From contig NC_071347.1 in NCBI RefSeq assembly GCF_027744825.2, forward strand, positions 16,417,001-16,481,000: DNA of 64,000 nt, in the 5' to 3' direction. Source of the DNA: Synchiropus splendidus. Taxonomy: Eukaryota > Chordata > Actinopteri > Syngnathiformes > Callionymidae. A program made the translations under genes and the position numbers. This document shows, piece by piece, positions 11,332-25,030 of the stretch (position 1 is the stretch's first letter; each line of letters opens with the position of its first letter). Under the pieces are notes generated by a model that was not told the origin of the DNA, did not search any database, and saw only the letters and a list, made by a program, of their open reading frames with translations.

Positions 11332-14300
11332 AAGCGTCAAAGATCAATATGCATATCAAACCCCATCCATCTCCTCCCTTTACTTTACAAAAAGTAAAAT
11401 GAAAAAACTTTTCGACTTCCATGTCAAAAAGCCGCCCCATGTGTCATAGAATTGCTGATCCATTGATGGACCATCTTTTGTCGAAGAAAACAATACGGAG
11501 AAAATCTACAGTTGATTCCTGATCTGAGGCATGGGCCCTTCAGAAATTGTTTCTATTTAGAGTCTAACTAAAATTGCCTTCTGTCACAGTGACTCATGTG
11601 CAGGGAGCTGTCGGCTAGATCGCTCCAGCTGTTGTCCAATCTCTCTGTCTGCCATGCTTGCAGATTATGAAAAAGATTACATTCTGCTTTTCCTCTGTCA
11701 TCAGGGAAGTCAGTTGACTTGTCCTCTTTTTTTTTATTTATTTATTTCCTCAACTCTGCTGGTGACTCACGTCATTGACATATCCAGACTGAGACTGTTC
11801 TTATTCGTCATAGTCCTCCTACATGTCGGACGTCATTGTTAGATTCGGATCGACGATGCAGCCCGAAGTGTGTTACGGAGCAGGGCGTAATCCATTAACG
11901 TATTTGGAAAACAAGAGCTGTTTAACGTCATTTTGGATTTGTCACTAACGCGATTTGCTTCATGCTAGTCGCTGCATACATAAAAATAAATCCTGATTAA
12001 TTTCATCCTATTTGTTATGGCTCGAAAAGTCTGTATATAAAACATCTGCCTGCAGAGAGTTGGTTCGCGGGGATTTAGAAAATGTTGACAACAAACTGCT
12101 GGTGAAACTCTAAGGTAGTAAAAAGACGAATCTATTCAGGATCCATTTACATTGTCAGGGCCCATCTTTAGTGTGGCATGCTGGGTTTTCTGTGGGCTGT
12201 TCACAAGTGGTGACCTGGTTCAGACACATCAGAACAGAGCGGTGTGATCCAACTGTTATTACTGTGTTGGCTGCACCACTGAGCACAGTTGCAGACAAGC
12301 AAGTGACCCGTGTCTAAGGCAAAAAAGATGTACAGGTGAACATCAGCGCATGCTGGAACAGATGAAGATGGTCTGATCCGAACCCTCTTCAGCCACAAGC
12401 CTTTGAAAGCAGCGAGAGGGGTCGCATGCTCATCACACCGCCTGCGAGAAATGAATGTTTCTGAACTCATGAGCGTGAAAATTGAAGTTATGAAAGCGAC
12501 ATACCGAATAAAATGATTTGGTAGAACCTTTAGGGCCATTGAAAGCTGCTAACTATAGAAAGAATAATATACTCAAATCCATTTTTTTCCTTTTAATAGC
12601 ACGCTGCTAGAAATCTCAAACCTTGCAAGAGGAGCGCAGTAGTCAAGGCCTCAGGCGGGCAAATCTGACCCACCAAGTCATCGTAGTAATAGTAATAAGT
12701 AGAATCAAGAAATCAAATTCAAAACTGAGTTAAAGTGCATGAAAACATCCCAAACAAAGCCTCTTGATATCTTGGCTTTAAAGATTAGACTAGCGGGTGT
12801 TAGCATGTTGCTCCATGTTTGCAGTTCTAGTGTGAGACCTCATGGCAGTCGGGAAACCACGTCGTAGGAGTCGCTCAAGAAGATCATACAATAACAACCC
12901 AATCTTCTCTTGATATGGAGTCTCACGTTGCTACTCCCAGGTATCTTCGTCTTATCTTCGTCTGCTGTCCTGTGTTTTCTCCCACAGCAGTTGGTCGGAA
13001 CACAGGCGGATAATCACTTTCAACTTTTCTGAAACAGGCTTGAGATAAATATGCGCTCCAAGCGAAGAGATGGAATGTCTGCAGTGTGTTTTCAGCCTGG
13101 GTGTAAACCTCCTCCCAGCTGGGAATCCACAGAACAACTCAACAGGGAGGCTTCATCTGAGCCGTCACGACCGACAAACCTTGCCTTTCGTCTTGATGTG
13201 AAGCATGCTTCCCACACTGTGGAGTAGGATTTGTGCGGGAAATGCGGAGAGGATTTCATATGTGCTGGTATATCTGGACACCAGCCGTAGCTGCGTGCCA
13301 CAGCTGGAACATATAACCCCCTCTTGACAACAAGTGACCGTCGCAGTCGCAGCCTCTTCCACTTCCAGAGCTCAGACTCTCTCACCCGCTTGAGAACTAT
13401 ATTATAAGTCATGAATCCAAGTCCTCCAATTGCTGCATTAGCAGGAGTGAATGTCCGTCCTCTGGTCTGTGCTGCATGTCTGTGTTGCAGTATTTTCATT
13501 TATTGCTGAGCTCTGACGTTTCATTTCCTCCCATGTGACATTCAGGCTTGTTTTCTCCGGTGCACTTTTGGAAATGGCACAATATTTGATTGACATGCTC
13601 GATGGGTTTCGATATCTGCCCGGGTGTGTTTAGAGCACACGTCATTCGGCTCATCTGGATCAATGTTCGTGTCTATGTAAATGTGAGTACCTGTCCATTA
13701 TTTGTTTTTCTTTTCACTCGCCATATTTGCCGAAAAGAATACTTGATCTCATCCGTGGGGGAGACACTTTTTCCATTTGGCTGGGAAAAAACAGTACTTC
13801 TCTTGGCGACAGTTGATGACTTTGAGGAATAATTAAGACGTTCTATGCAAAGGACGAACGTCAGCTGAAAAAGCTTAAACAGAGCATATTAGCTGCTGAG
13901 TACAGGCCTGAGGGGGTGATTTTACTAAGTCCGAAAAGCTGACTGCAAACCACTTATTACCAATACCTCTGTACACAGTATGGGCTGCAGTCTGGCGTCT
14001 AACATTAAAAATTCAAGCGCAAGTTTCACTCACAGTATGAACGTGTCAACATGGGTCATTCTGCCAAGCATTTCTTCTTTGTTAATATTATTAATTTTTA
14101 TTTTATCTTATTTTATCAAATAGATCAAGCAATTTTTTTCCAAGACATCACAAAAATATTTTTACATTTCAGACATAAATGCCTATTTATGCATCCATAT
14201 CCGTAATGGACAAGGCCTCTCCATTTTGTGTCATAAAACATACGTTTATTTGAAAACATTCTGTCTTTTCCTGAATGTCCTCACAGGTTATTTGACTGAA

Positions 14301-16195
14301 AGCGAACTGATTTTGGACTTTCATCTTCAAAATAAATGGGTGAATTTCACCTTCATCTGACAGCACCTCACACTGTTATTGAGAAGCTGACGGCAAGTAA
14401 AAGTTTCCTTCTTTTTATTCAACCTTCTACATAGTAATATAAAGTGAAGTTAGCGCACCTTATAAACAGTTTCTCTATCTATTATGCATTATGGGGCCAT
14501 AAGGTGAAGGAAGGGAGCAATTTTGACTAACAATAAGAGCAAATAAATCATCCTATTGTGTATTGAGCCGCTTGAGACCTTACATTTATACATGTGTATA
14601 TATTTATATACCTGTGTGTGTGTGTGTGTATATAATATACTGTCTGTCTGCAATGTATCCGAGGATTGAAATGAACATTCATTGCGAACAGTGCAATGAA
14701 TTTGCGATTAATTGCGAGGTAACTAAGGGTTAGCGCGATTAAATTGCCAATGTTAATGGAAAATGACTTATATTTCCGATGACAATGATACATCCTTTAT
14801 TAATATCACAGCACTTCATTTCGTCGTGACACATTTTTGGGCTCGTGGGCTGTAACAGAACCCCTGTTTTGTCTGCACAATAACCGCTCGCACGTGTGCT
14901 CTCTACCTCTGGCCTCTGTGGCGTTGTGTTGCAACTAAATCTACATGAATGCCGACCTTTTATTGAAACCTGCGCTGTAATGCTTTTCCATTTGCATTTC
15001 GATACGATTAACCTGCCCCAGGGGGCTGCAGAAAAAAAACACAAGCCTGAGAGGAAACCTTAGATCTTTGACTTTTCGGCAGCCAGTGCAATGTTCTATT
15101 TCCTGTGAGTATTGAGGCTGTCCTTTTGTCCTCTGCTGTCATAGGTGCGGGGGAAATCAATAAGGGTGCTCCAGCGTCTGATATCTGATGCCAAAACACC
15201 TTGAACCTGCTGAAAAAGCACATTTCTTTCCCTCTTGGCCAGGCAGGAGTGCTCTTAATGTTAGTGTTGGCTGGAGGCGGCGGACCCCAGCCTTGGTACT
15301 CGCACTATAGTCTCTTTGAATTATGGCGTCTATTGGCTTCTCACAGCACACGGTAATTTGGTCATTTCTATGTAAATTGCCCTTTGTGGTGCTGTAGTAG
15401 ACGGTTGTATCACACAAATGGTCCTGCTTCCCTCGATCCATAATGGCGCACTGAAACACCAAAATGATTAAAGCTAACTGTGGGAAAATGTCGCGACAGT
15501 CAATCAGGTAAGTAGATAGGTCACAAAGAGTGTAGGCAGGGAAGGAGGACGGTCAAGTGTGCAACCATGAGCACAGACATAACAGAGTGCGTTTGGGTTG
15601 TTTCCAGGGGCTGGCCTCCTTTTTGGCCGGGAACGACTCACCGGGAGGAGGCTCTTGGGGGTGTTTCGCTGAGTCGGCGGTATCATTGTCATGTGAGCGG
15701 GATTGGACTTGCCACAGCGAAGGTTCAGTCCATCCAACTTGTGCTACGAGAAGCAACGTCTATAAGGAAATGGAATGTAAAGAGACATACGGCTTTATCT
15801 TAGCTTAAGATAATCCCGAGCTCAGGGAGTATTCTACCGTGTCTTGTCGATGCTCGCCACTGTTATTTCCTTTGGCCTTGACAAGAATAACTTTTGATGG
15901 CATTGTTGCCTTGAATAATTCAGCGAGAATCTTTTCGAGCCTGTTGCGCTTTCAATAAGCATACATGCGGCGAAGAAAAATAAAGTGTTTTTCACTTGAG
16001 TGGACGAAAAGATCTGCATAATTATTCTGAATACGTTTCGTGCTCGAGTGGCTTGCCTCAACCCATCTGTGATTGAATGTCGCCTCAACCAACTCAACCC
16101 AAAAGTTCGAATGCAGTGCAAATTTATCTCCCAAAAATGTTATTCTTTCTCTCCATCTCATTTTATTATACACATAATCTCTCTGTGCTTTACAT
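11332..16195. other. Intergenic DNA with degraded repeat relics
   Basis: No gene is recognised. At 12638-12690 there is a weak match to the hAT-type end seen at 23667 (AAGGCCTCAGG, then TGACCCACCA). At 14612-14631 there is a short TG run. At 14690-14750 there is a relic of the ATTAATCGC-type foldback family. The longer minus-strand frames near 12201-12539 and 13092-13499 have no visible domain or splice context. Confidence 0.4.
14690..14750 (+). repeat. Relic of the foldback family (see 26914-27257)
   Basis: GTGCAATGAATTTGCGATTA, then TTGCGAGGTAACTA and GCGCGATTAAATTGCC, resembles the right arm of the element at 27200-27257. Only one arm is visible here, so it is a fragment. Confidence 0.5.
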
Positions 16196-16335
16196 TGTTG
16201 AATTTGTGATCTGTCTTTGTTGTTTATTTTATTTTATTTTATTTTATGACAGCAATTTCTTCCGAAGCACTTTTCTAGTTAGTGGGATCCTCACTGACCA
16301 TGGCAATAAATTTGATTTTGATTCTGATTCTAAAG
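16196..16335 (+). mobile_element. L2-like LINE tail, copy 2
   Basis: Only the 3' untranslated end is present: AATTTGTGATCTGTCTTTGT, six TTTTA-type units, GACAGCAATTTCTTCCGAAG, CTGACCATGGCAATAAA and a TGATTC tail. It aligns with the tails of the 8560 and 39760 copies. Confidence 0.85.
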
Positions 16336-16860
16336 ACCATCCATCCATGTTGATCCTCCTCACCTTCGGCCACAGGGTCGACAACAAGGTTGAGACCTAG
16401 TTCAGGGACTCTCTCAACAATGGACTGGAGTTCTTCTGGATGGGGGACTTTCATTGGCCACATTGTGCTGCTAAAAGTGTCGGCGAGGGCGGGGCATCAT
16501 TGGGTGACCTCCAGCTTCTTGGGACAGGAGATCCAAATTGTGGACTTCTACGTACAAATACCTGTTCAACTCCAAACCCCACATCACTTCATGTCCAACA
16601 GGTCTGAGTCGATCTTGTCAAGGAAGCTGTGGCAGCAGATGTTCTCAGCCTCTGTGTTCACAACTGCGCTGTTCTTTGGAGCGGAACCTTGAGGACGGCA
16701 CTTAAATGATCCGCAGACCAACAAGCTGGTCAAGATGACTACATTAAACCTGACTGTGTTGCGAATGAGACAAATTTCCACTTCCTCTGCGCCGTGGTGC
16801 CGGTACAGTACGACTCCATCACAGTGTGTAATGCCCACAACTTGTCGCCATCCTTTCTAA
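16336..16860 (+). mobile_element. Possible degraded LINE coding fragment
   Basis: Directly after the L2-like tail, this GC-richer stretch translates in pieces that resemble non-LTR retrotransposon sequence. An example is LWQQMFSASVFTTALFFG, which recalls a reverse-transcriptase C-terminal helix of Rex1/CR1-type elements. Frames are broken throughout. The identification is weak and rests on my reading of short pieces. Confidence 0.35.
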
Positions 16861-19480
16861 GAACACAGAGCCGTGTTGACAAATGTTCAATAGACCCTGG
16901 ATTCAGTCAGATAGTACTCATTTGTAACTTACATCTAGATGCGCCTCTTATCACCACATCTGAAGCTAGCTATTGAACTGTCACGCACTTTTCCTCGCAG
17001 GAGGATTGAGGATCAATAAGGTCTTGTCTTGGCTCGTCTTTTCATGTTTCACTGGCTTCATCGTTCAACAAAACTGACCTCACATTAATCTTTAAACCCA
17101 CAATTACATTCTTCAAATGTGCCTCTCTTCTGTGTAGAACATAAAGAATGCAACCAGGAGAAAGACTTTTTAGACCCATAGTGTCCTTTAGAGAAGAGAA
17201 TTCACTGTTTGCGGTGGGGAAATATTTCAAACACAGGGAGGTGGCCCCCTTATTTTGGGAAAATGTCCCCCGTCTGACTCGTGTTTGAATGCAGGGGTGA
17301 GGCGGTTTAAAATTTCCTCAATTGCAGCGACAAAATTACCAGACAATTATTCCCATACACTGGAAAGTCACAGCATCAAAGTGCTTCACAATTACAGTAA
17401 TTCTTTAAATAGGGGTTTTAGTCATGCCACGGCACTGAAAAAAAAAGGTTGACAGCGAATTGAAAATTTGAATAAAAACACACTTCCAACAAGTCCAGTG
17501 AGATCGGTAAAACCACGACATATGATCACCTTCTACAGCTCCTTCTCATACCTGTGACTTGACTCATCCCTAACAAGACGTCTCGGAGATGTACACCTCC
17601 CACGCCGGCAGCCACAGCAATTACGCTCTGACGTCGCTGCAGGGCGAGACAAAAGTGTCTGGCACTTTTCTAACAACCCTTTTATTATCCAAAGCAAAGG
17701 GAATAAACAATAGAGTCGAGTGATGCACTTCCTGTGTCCTGTGGGAGCAATAATTTGTCCTTCCTTTGACAGAAAACATGACATCATCAGAGCGCAGTAA
17801 AACTTTTATCATTTCGGTCGGGATTCAGTAAAACAAAAAGCCTTTGATGTTTGGCCCGCCATGCCGCCCTTGTCTCGCTTCCATCAAGGTCTCCCCTAAT
17901 TCTATTTTTTACTCCATTTCCTCCTGTTTATTTGCTTATTTAATGCCTCCGTGGAATCTTGGGAGCATTTATCGACGTGGGAGTGGGGGGCGGTGGTGGA
18001 TGGGGTAATCATCTCGCCCACTTACAAAGACATTTTCCAAAAAAATCAATGCCACAAAAAGAGAAACTAAATCTCTTTAAGGTTTCGCAATCCTCCGTAG
18101 TAATGCAGTTTCAAGCACGAGGTGAATCTAGAATTTCACATCCCTCTGTCTGTCGACATTGTTTTCCACCCTCCTTTGAACCACCTCATTTATTCTCTAT
18201 CATGCATCCTTTAGAATCTAAAAAAAAAAAAAGAAGACGCTTGAGTCCCTTGGGCTTTGAAACATCTCCATGTATGAATAACACTTATTAGCAAAATTCA
18301 CGCCCAGCCGTCGGTGAAAGCAAGGTGCATAAAATAGCACAGTGACGCACAAGAAAGACGAAACAACAAGAATAGATGGACGGCAACCTCCTGATTTATT
18401 CATTTGTATCTGACTCAAAAGACTGTCTGGCTCTGGCTGTCGCGTGGAAGAAACAAGCAGGACGTCGTCTGAGTGGCTGTGATCCAGAACTTTATGAAAA
18501 CAAATGGACTCACATTGATCAGCTGAGGGTGAAACACTGTATATCCTGCTTTTTTTAATGGAATGAATCATTTCTAATCATATTGTTGGACTGCCATTTT
18601 ATCTGGTGTCTGCGTTGTCAGCACTTAAATCGTGATGTTATATTCAGGGTCTTTAATCTCAAAGATTTGGTGCAAAGGAGAGCGTTGTTTGTCACAGTCA
18701 CATGTGCAACTATCACACCACAAGTTTTCGATTTAAAAAAAACAATACCAAGGTAAGAAAGTGTAAACCAACATAATATCATTTCAATAGCGAACAGTGA
18801 GGAGTAAACTGAACCCGTTATGTGTTTGCATAATCCGCGCGGAGGTGAATCGTTTGGGCGCAGTCGAGTTTGTGTTGCGTATGTGTATTTTTCAGCGTCT
18901 GGCAACCCGCAGTGCCGCTGTCTTTCAGCTGAACCTCCGCAGCAGCTCATTCTCTGTGTTCGCCGGTTAGCATCAAATCGAACGTAGTAGATACAAAGCT
19001 CTACAACATCCTCGGAGTTTCACCCTCTGCCACCGAAAAAGAACTCAAAAAGCTGAGTTGTCCATCCAACAAGGGCACAGCTAAACACCCCACTTAGACG
19101 ATTCATCCAATTGTAGTCGCCCCCCAAAAACAACAACAACTATTTATATCATTATCAAAGAAGGTGCTATACTTCACTGACCTCTGTGAGCAGCATCTGT
19201 GTTCCTGTCACTTGTAAAGATGATTCTTTTTGGATTTTTTCAGGGTTTAAAAACACCCAATAACAGCACAATTGTGCACACTTTAATGAAAACTGTTGTC
19301 TTTATCTGTTGCTGAGATGTTTAATGATATGTGATCAAGTCAGATTTCTAGCATGGAGAACAACCTTCTCAGTCAGTGTGGGACAGAATCAAGATTATCG
19401 GAGTGCATCACGGCCTTAAAGTTCACTCCTTGGTCAAGTTGGTAGCTTTGAAATAAGAATCATTTTAGGACGTAAAATTA
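16861..19480. other. Intergenic DNA, no gene seen
   Basis: Unique-looking sequence with short frames only. A G-rich patch (GGGAGTGGGGGGCGGTGG) lies near 17979-17996. A poly-A run lies at about 18221-18232. Confidence 0.35.
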
Positions 19481-20166
19481 TGGTCACACTTCAGATTAGG
19501 GAACATGTATTATCATAAATAACTACTGTAACTTCCAGACTAAAAGCCACAATTTTTTTCTCCTGTTCTACCACACGGGTAATATACAGGTTTTTACAGG
19601 CTAAATAGCGTCATGCTCCCAAAATATTGAGCCTCATCACATCAAACCGATAACATCACAGGCGTTTTATTTATCTTTAAGGGCTCAAAATGCGTTGTTT
19701 TCGCCCCTGTGTCCGCAGCTCCGCCAACAGAGCCGATCTCCTGGAGGACCGGAGACGCGAAGCAGCAGCTGAGACCAGCTGTGGTGTCGGAACTTCAGAC
19801 ATGCAGGTAAAAACGACACATTCTGAGCGCTTTAATGTCAATAAAAGATGTGAGGAGTTCATGATTCAAGTTCAGATCATTGCCCAGTTTGTTTCATGTG
19901 TCAGTCTTGATGCTGGACCCCGTTTTCTAATTTAGAAGTGATCCTCGTGCATTTTCCTCAGACAGACTCACCACTGCATCTGCAACTTAAACACTGGTAA
20001 AGTACTTACTAGTGTGTTGTTTGGCCGAGCAACACATTTTATCTGGGAATGGTCACCAAAGGTTTACGCTAAACAACGTCATCATTAATGAGTATTGACA
20101 GTTAATAAGCTAGTAATTTGTTTTTTTGTAATATTTAATACGTGTTCCCCTATTAAAAGTGTTACC
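19481..20166. mobile_element. Short inverted-repeat element, interrupted by another repeat
   Basis: The left end reads TGGTCACACTTCAGATTAGG. The reverse complement of the right end reads CGGTAACACTTTTAATAGGG followed by GAACACGTATTA. Both continue with GAACAYGTATTA, so they are terminal inverted repeats of about 30 bp. Removing the inner 19527-19967 segment leaves about 245 bp, close to the uninterrupted relative at 60423-60650. Other fragments are at 41062-41220 and 44910-45006. No transposase is encoded. Confidence 0.75.
19527..19967 (-). repeat. Dispersed DNA-transposon-like repeat, copy 2 (nested)
   Basis: This is the reverse complement of the repeat at the window start. Shared segments include GGCTAAATAGCGTCATGCTC, the CCAAAATATTGAGCCT phrase, CCGATCTCCTGGAGGACCGG and ACCCCGTTTTCTAATTTAGA. 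It sits inside the short inverted-repeat element 19481-20166, so it arrived later. No clear target-site duplication could be read. Confidence 0.75.
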
Positions 20167-23100
20167 GAAATTATACATTTCAATATATACAAGCCGCAAG
20201 ATTTGGGGAACCAGATGGTAATTTGGAACGTGACCAGAATGAGATGAGATAAATGAAGCAAAATATTCATCTGACACTGGACGTTTAAACACATCTGGAC
20301 AGATATAGCACAATTATGTTCAAAGGCTTTCACACGCACAGCGCTGTGATGAAATGAGGGGCGTCACATGGTGTGTCCTCTCGCTGCACTGGGGCGACAA
20401 CATGAGGTCGGCCTGTGAACCCTGTCTTGTTCTGTTTCTATAACTCTGGCCTTTTTGAAATAAAAAGGAGGTCAGTAAATTGTCCTCGCACGTGTCTCTA
20501 GTTCTGCTGCTTGTTGATTTGTCTAGTGGTAAGATCAGTCGTAATCCATTCTCATTGCTGCACTCAAAGGCTGCTGGAGAAGAGCATAGATAGTCAACCA
20601 TGACCAATCCATCAGCCTTGTTGGCTGTCAGCATGTTGCCTTCATAGGTATATATGTCCCCCGCCCTCCCTCTTGCGTGTCCCTTCTCCATTTCCCTCCA
20701 GGTGTTCCCATAACTCACAGGGCCTCAAATCCCACGAGGGCATTCCTGAACTTCAGAGGAACATCAGCAGATGAGCGCCAGGATTTATGGCTCGCTGATG
20801 GACCGGGGAGGTGGTGGGAAGGTGATAGGGGCACTTCAAAGAAGAGGAAGCAATTGTTGTTGTCCTCTCTTTGGCTGCCTGTTGTGCACAGCTCGCTCTT
20901 GCTGGAGGGTTGCGCCGCACACTCTCCACCAAAATAATTACCATAGCTTTGATTTCAGATATTCACCTGAAAGACGTTAAACTGCCAGCTGCTCGCTTCA
21001 GACCAAATCTAAACTAAGCCTCTTCTCCTGGCATCCGGAGAGGAACAAAACAATCTCAAGAAGATTTAGCCTTTCTTTTCTTCTCGATTTCAAAGGTGAC
21101 CCTTGAGAGACTGTCTTATGGCTCCTGCATTAAATATTCCTCTTCTTCCGCAAAAACCATTATTTGTTTCCGCGACTTATTATTCAAAATCGAAGGTCAC
21201 GGGGAGAAGAATGTGTGCATCCATCGACATTTGTATATGGACACATTTGCATTTTAGTACGTACGGTATGTGGGGGAGAGAAAGAGGGAGCTGGGTGCAA
21301 GTCATCCGCCAATTGTATGTATGTGTGCGTAGCTGATGGGTGTGTGCGACGCTGTCATTCCTCTGAACCAGATGCGTAATGAACCCTGCCGTAACATTTG
21401 GGCTGATGGATGGCGAACTAAAGTCGTTCAACAAAGATAGGTGCCGTCTTTCCGAGATCCTGCGAACCACTTCACTGAGCGCACCTTGAGTATGTAAATA
21501 CGTGTGTGACAGCTGCGTTTTGCTTGTTGGAAAATGGTCCTGCTGTCTACAGTCTGACACATAAGTGAACTTGACGCTTGTTTTGTGTCTGATCCTCAGG
21601 TCTCATTTCTGGTGTGGTGACTGAGAAGGTAGTTGCTTCAGACATGTTTGCTGGGGTATTCTGCCATTTGGACAGGAGGGGATAGCCCCTAGGTCTTCTC
21701 ATGAAACTACAGTCGACAGGCAGCGGCTCCACTACACGTGCCTGACGGATGACGGAGCGTCGTGTGTAGTTTAAGATGTAGTTTAAAAAGCAAATAATCT
21801 TCACTCCAATTCTACTTAAAAACTTGGGAAGCCTTATTTGGATTACCTTATTTTATGGCAGTATTGTGTACCTCATTTTTATGTTGTTTTATGCGTTTTT
21901 CAAATACTTGTATTGTCATGTTCAGAAGAAATTGTTTTTTCATGTATTTTTGTTCACTGATTTATTTTTTACTTTTCTTCCTTTATTGGTGAAGTACTAG
22001 TTGTTTATTTTTTGTTTGTTTTTGTTTCCTTTTTTCACATCCTTGCCGCCTATATTTTCAAATATATATATATTTGCTATGTTTATCCAAACAATAGCCT
22101 CTGAGTCATCAAAATGGACACTTTTCGGCATTTTTTTTCTTTTTCCCTGTACACATCCCACGTCTCTTCATGTTGTCACTTCACTTTAAATAAATCATTC
22201 ATGTTTCAGCGTGAATGCCTAGTAAATTTGAGTTGAATATTAAAACGTTTTTGGAAAAAAATATGATAACAAAAAAAATCATAAATAAATAAAAGTAGTC
22301 ATTTTATTTATTGTTTGTTTTTATCTGCCACATGAACATCTTCATCGCAGCCTGTTTTCTATCCAAAAGATGGTATTTAAGTTTATTTTTTCCCCTTCCA
22401 CAGTTCTCAATTTCCTGTCAAATTGTTCCCAAAAAAATGGTGTGTTATCAGGTGGAAAAAGTTCATAAATATGACTCCTGATTAAATGTATATTTCAACC
22501 CAGCAACCTTTACATGCGTTGCTCAACAGAGAACTGTAAGTACCAAAGAGCTATACTTTGAAATGGTTCGTGTATGTGCATGTTGCTCCAGTGGTGGCGG
22601 CCCTGAAGTGACACACGAAGCGTATAAATAGAGCCGACCCAAAGATCACAGCGCCAGACAGAATGTGACATCTGCTGTGCTGGGAGTGCAAAGTGTTGGA
22701 GAGCCTCTAAACTCCCTCGCACTCCCCCTCCCCTCCTCCCTGCTCATCTTTCAGCACTCCTTCCTCTTGTTTCCCCGTCTCTCTTCACCTTTATCACGTT
22801 CTTACAGCTTTTCCCAGCACATTTGCTTAATTCTCTTCCTTCCTCTGTCCCTTTCTCCTCCGTGCCACCCCCCCCTTCCCACTACTTCACATCTGCTGCC
22901 ATGTGTTGAGTGTTGTGGAGGAGTTTCGTTTTCAATTTAGGCTAGATCCTATTTCTAAACACACAGCAGGAACCCGAGAGAGACGGAAGACAGACTGGAA
23001 TGACGGCAGAGGACAGCAAAAGGCAGACAGTTGGGCTACCCCCCGTGGTTTTCATTCAAATCCCAATGTCATATTAACTGTTTTTAATAATAAATGCTCT

Positions 23101-23666
23101 GTGATGCGCGCAAACATGTTCCATGTCGAAAAACTATTTGATCCAAAGGGATGATGTGCTTCACTTGTAAGGCAATTTTGAGCGAGCTGGGGAGATAACA
23201 GTGAAGTCATTGTGATTCGCAGCAGGATATTTCCTGCTCAGAGCAGATTATCAATGCTAGCGATTTAGCAATTCATTTTCCAGTTCACGCGAACACTTGA
23301 TATAAAAAAAAAAAAAAACTTTTTATTTTTCAAATCATTTCATCATGATTTTATTCATCTCTGTCCTTCAATCTGCCTTTTTTTCCCTGAAGGACAATAG
23401 ATAATCTCTTAATCTGCTTTCATGATGAATTGTACAAAAAATAAAAATACATCCGAGTGTAAACAGCACAACAAAAGAGAGCACCATTCGGTACTGGATC
23501 GGAACCAGAGGCCCGCTCATGCTTCCCCTCTGGAAAATGCCAGAGCTTCTGACCTCGATATGAGTGATCAGTCATCCCGCTGAAGAAATGGATTCCGCTC
23601 ACTTGTGTCCATTTTGTCACAACCCTCATTTAGCCTCAGTCGATGAGGGTAGGTATCTAGGTCACG
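20167..23666. other. Intergenic DNA, no gene seen
   Basis: Low-complexity patches are present: a TATATATAT run near 22062-22072 and pyrimidine-rich sequence at 22700-22890. No coding domain, RNA gene or clear mobile element was recognised. Confidence 0.35.
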
Positions 23667-23945
23667 TGTGTCAAACTCAAGGCCCGGGGGCCAAATCCAA
23701 CCCGCCAAGATAGTTTATGTGGCTCACAAAACATGTGTAGTAGTTGAGAACTGAACTGAGATCACCTCCTACCCATGTGCTTCTGGAGCCGTCTTGGCTC
23801 AGCTCTTTCAAGGACAGACTGATCTTCATTCTGAAGACAAACACACTCTTTTGATGTCTTGTTCCATCCTGAGTACTTGACCTCAATTCTCATATGTGGA
23901 CCAAGACCAATGAGGAGAGCGAGACCAGGACCGAGAACGAGCTGA
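23667..23945 (+). mobile_element. hAT-type terminal relic plus GAGACC-type repeat
   Basis: GTGTGTCAAACTCAAGGCCC, then GGGGGCCAAATCCAACCCGC, at 23665-23710 matches a terminal sequence I know from hAT-type elements of fish. Weaker relics occur at 12638-12690 and 29775-29830. From about 23870 the sequence has GGACCAAGACCAATGAGG and GCGAGACCAGGACCGAG, the GAGACC-rich family also seen at 26738. No transposase is present. Confidence 0.6.
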
Positions 23946-25030
23946 GCATATAAGCAGAAGTCTATTGGTCAGATAAACACACAACAAATGAAATGGTAGG
24001 TGTTTTATCAAAATAAATCAACATCTGAAATGCTGTTTGGCAGGTCTCCATATGCTCTGGTCCTGACTGGTCCTCACACTATGGTCTGTTACTAGAAGAA
24101 TGACTTCAACTTGGGCTATTGACGTCTATTTTCATTTTCTTACCGGAGATTTTATACAAAATTTAAATGTATATCACTCACAAACAATAGCCCGCGAGCC
24201 TACTTCGCCTGAATTATTCATCAGAAGGTCCTTTTTTCCCCTGAAGCCCAACGTTTAATCTCATAATCTGTGTTCACTCTTAGTTGTGATGCGACCACTG
24301 AACAGCATGACCACACAACAGTCACACTCTTAAGCAGCTTGACTTCTTTTTTGACCAGTGGAAATTAAATTACCTGTCTTTTCACTTCCCCTCCATGGTA
24401 ACCGTTTCCTCCACACCCAGCTGCCTGCAAGAACACGTCAGCTAGTCACTCAACATCTTGACCCCCAACTCAGCAGAGGTGGCAGTTGTCAGCAGAGGGT
24501 AATGGAGATTGGCAGGATGGAATGTTACTGGGAGCAGAGACTTCATAAAAAGTAGCACTTGAACCCTCTTTTTTTTCTTTGATAACATCGCTCTAGTTTT
24601 ATTGTCAGTTTTTTGACAATCTTAAATAGGGGAAAAAAGCAACACACATTACTCTTTTTTTCTCCCTACAGACACATCGCTGAACCAGAGTACATCTTCT
24701 TTAACCTTCAAATCCCTCGTTCACTGGAGTCAAATTCACAGTCTCTCTGACATCTTTCACTCTTTCCATATGGCTTTTGTTGAATTAAGTATTCCAGTCC
24801 CTGGCTGGTCACTACCTCTGCCCTAGTTAAGTACCTCAATAAAACCATTTTCTCTCTATATTGCTGCACTTGTATTATCCATGACATGATGATTATTTGG
24901 GGCCGCTTCGACTGTGCTCAGCATTTTCATGACTTTCATAGTATTTTAATGTGAGGAATGTTCAACTCAGCATTTGCAAAGAGAATGAAACAACTGGGAA
25001 TATAGTTTGAAAACTATATATATATACATA
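23946..25030. other. Intergenic DNA, no gene seen
   Basis: AT-rich with oligo-T runs near 24580 and 24654. Nothing else is recognised. Confidence 0.35.

Noticed and set aside
11144..11449. Open frame with Phe-Tyr repeats
   Set aside because: Product of the ATTTTT array, with no coding character outside it.
13092..13499. 135-codon minus-strand frame
   Set aside because: Length is compatible with chance; no domain, splice context or CpG promoter seen.
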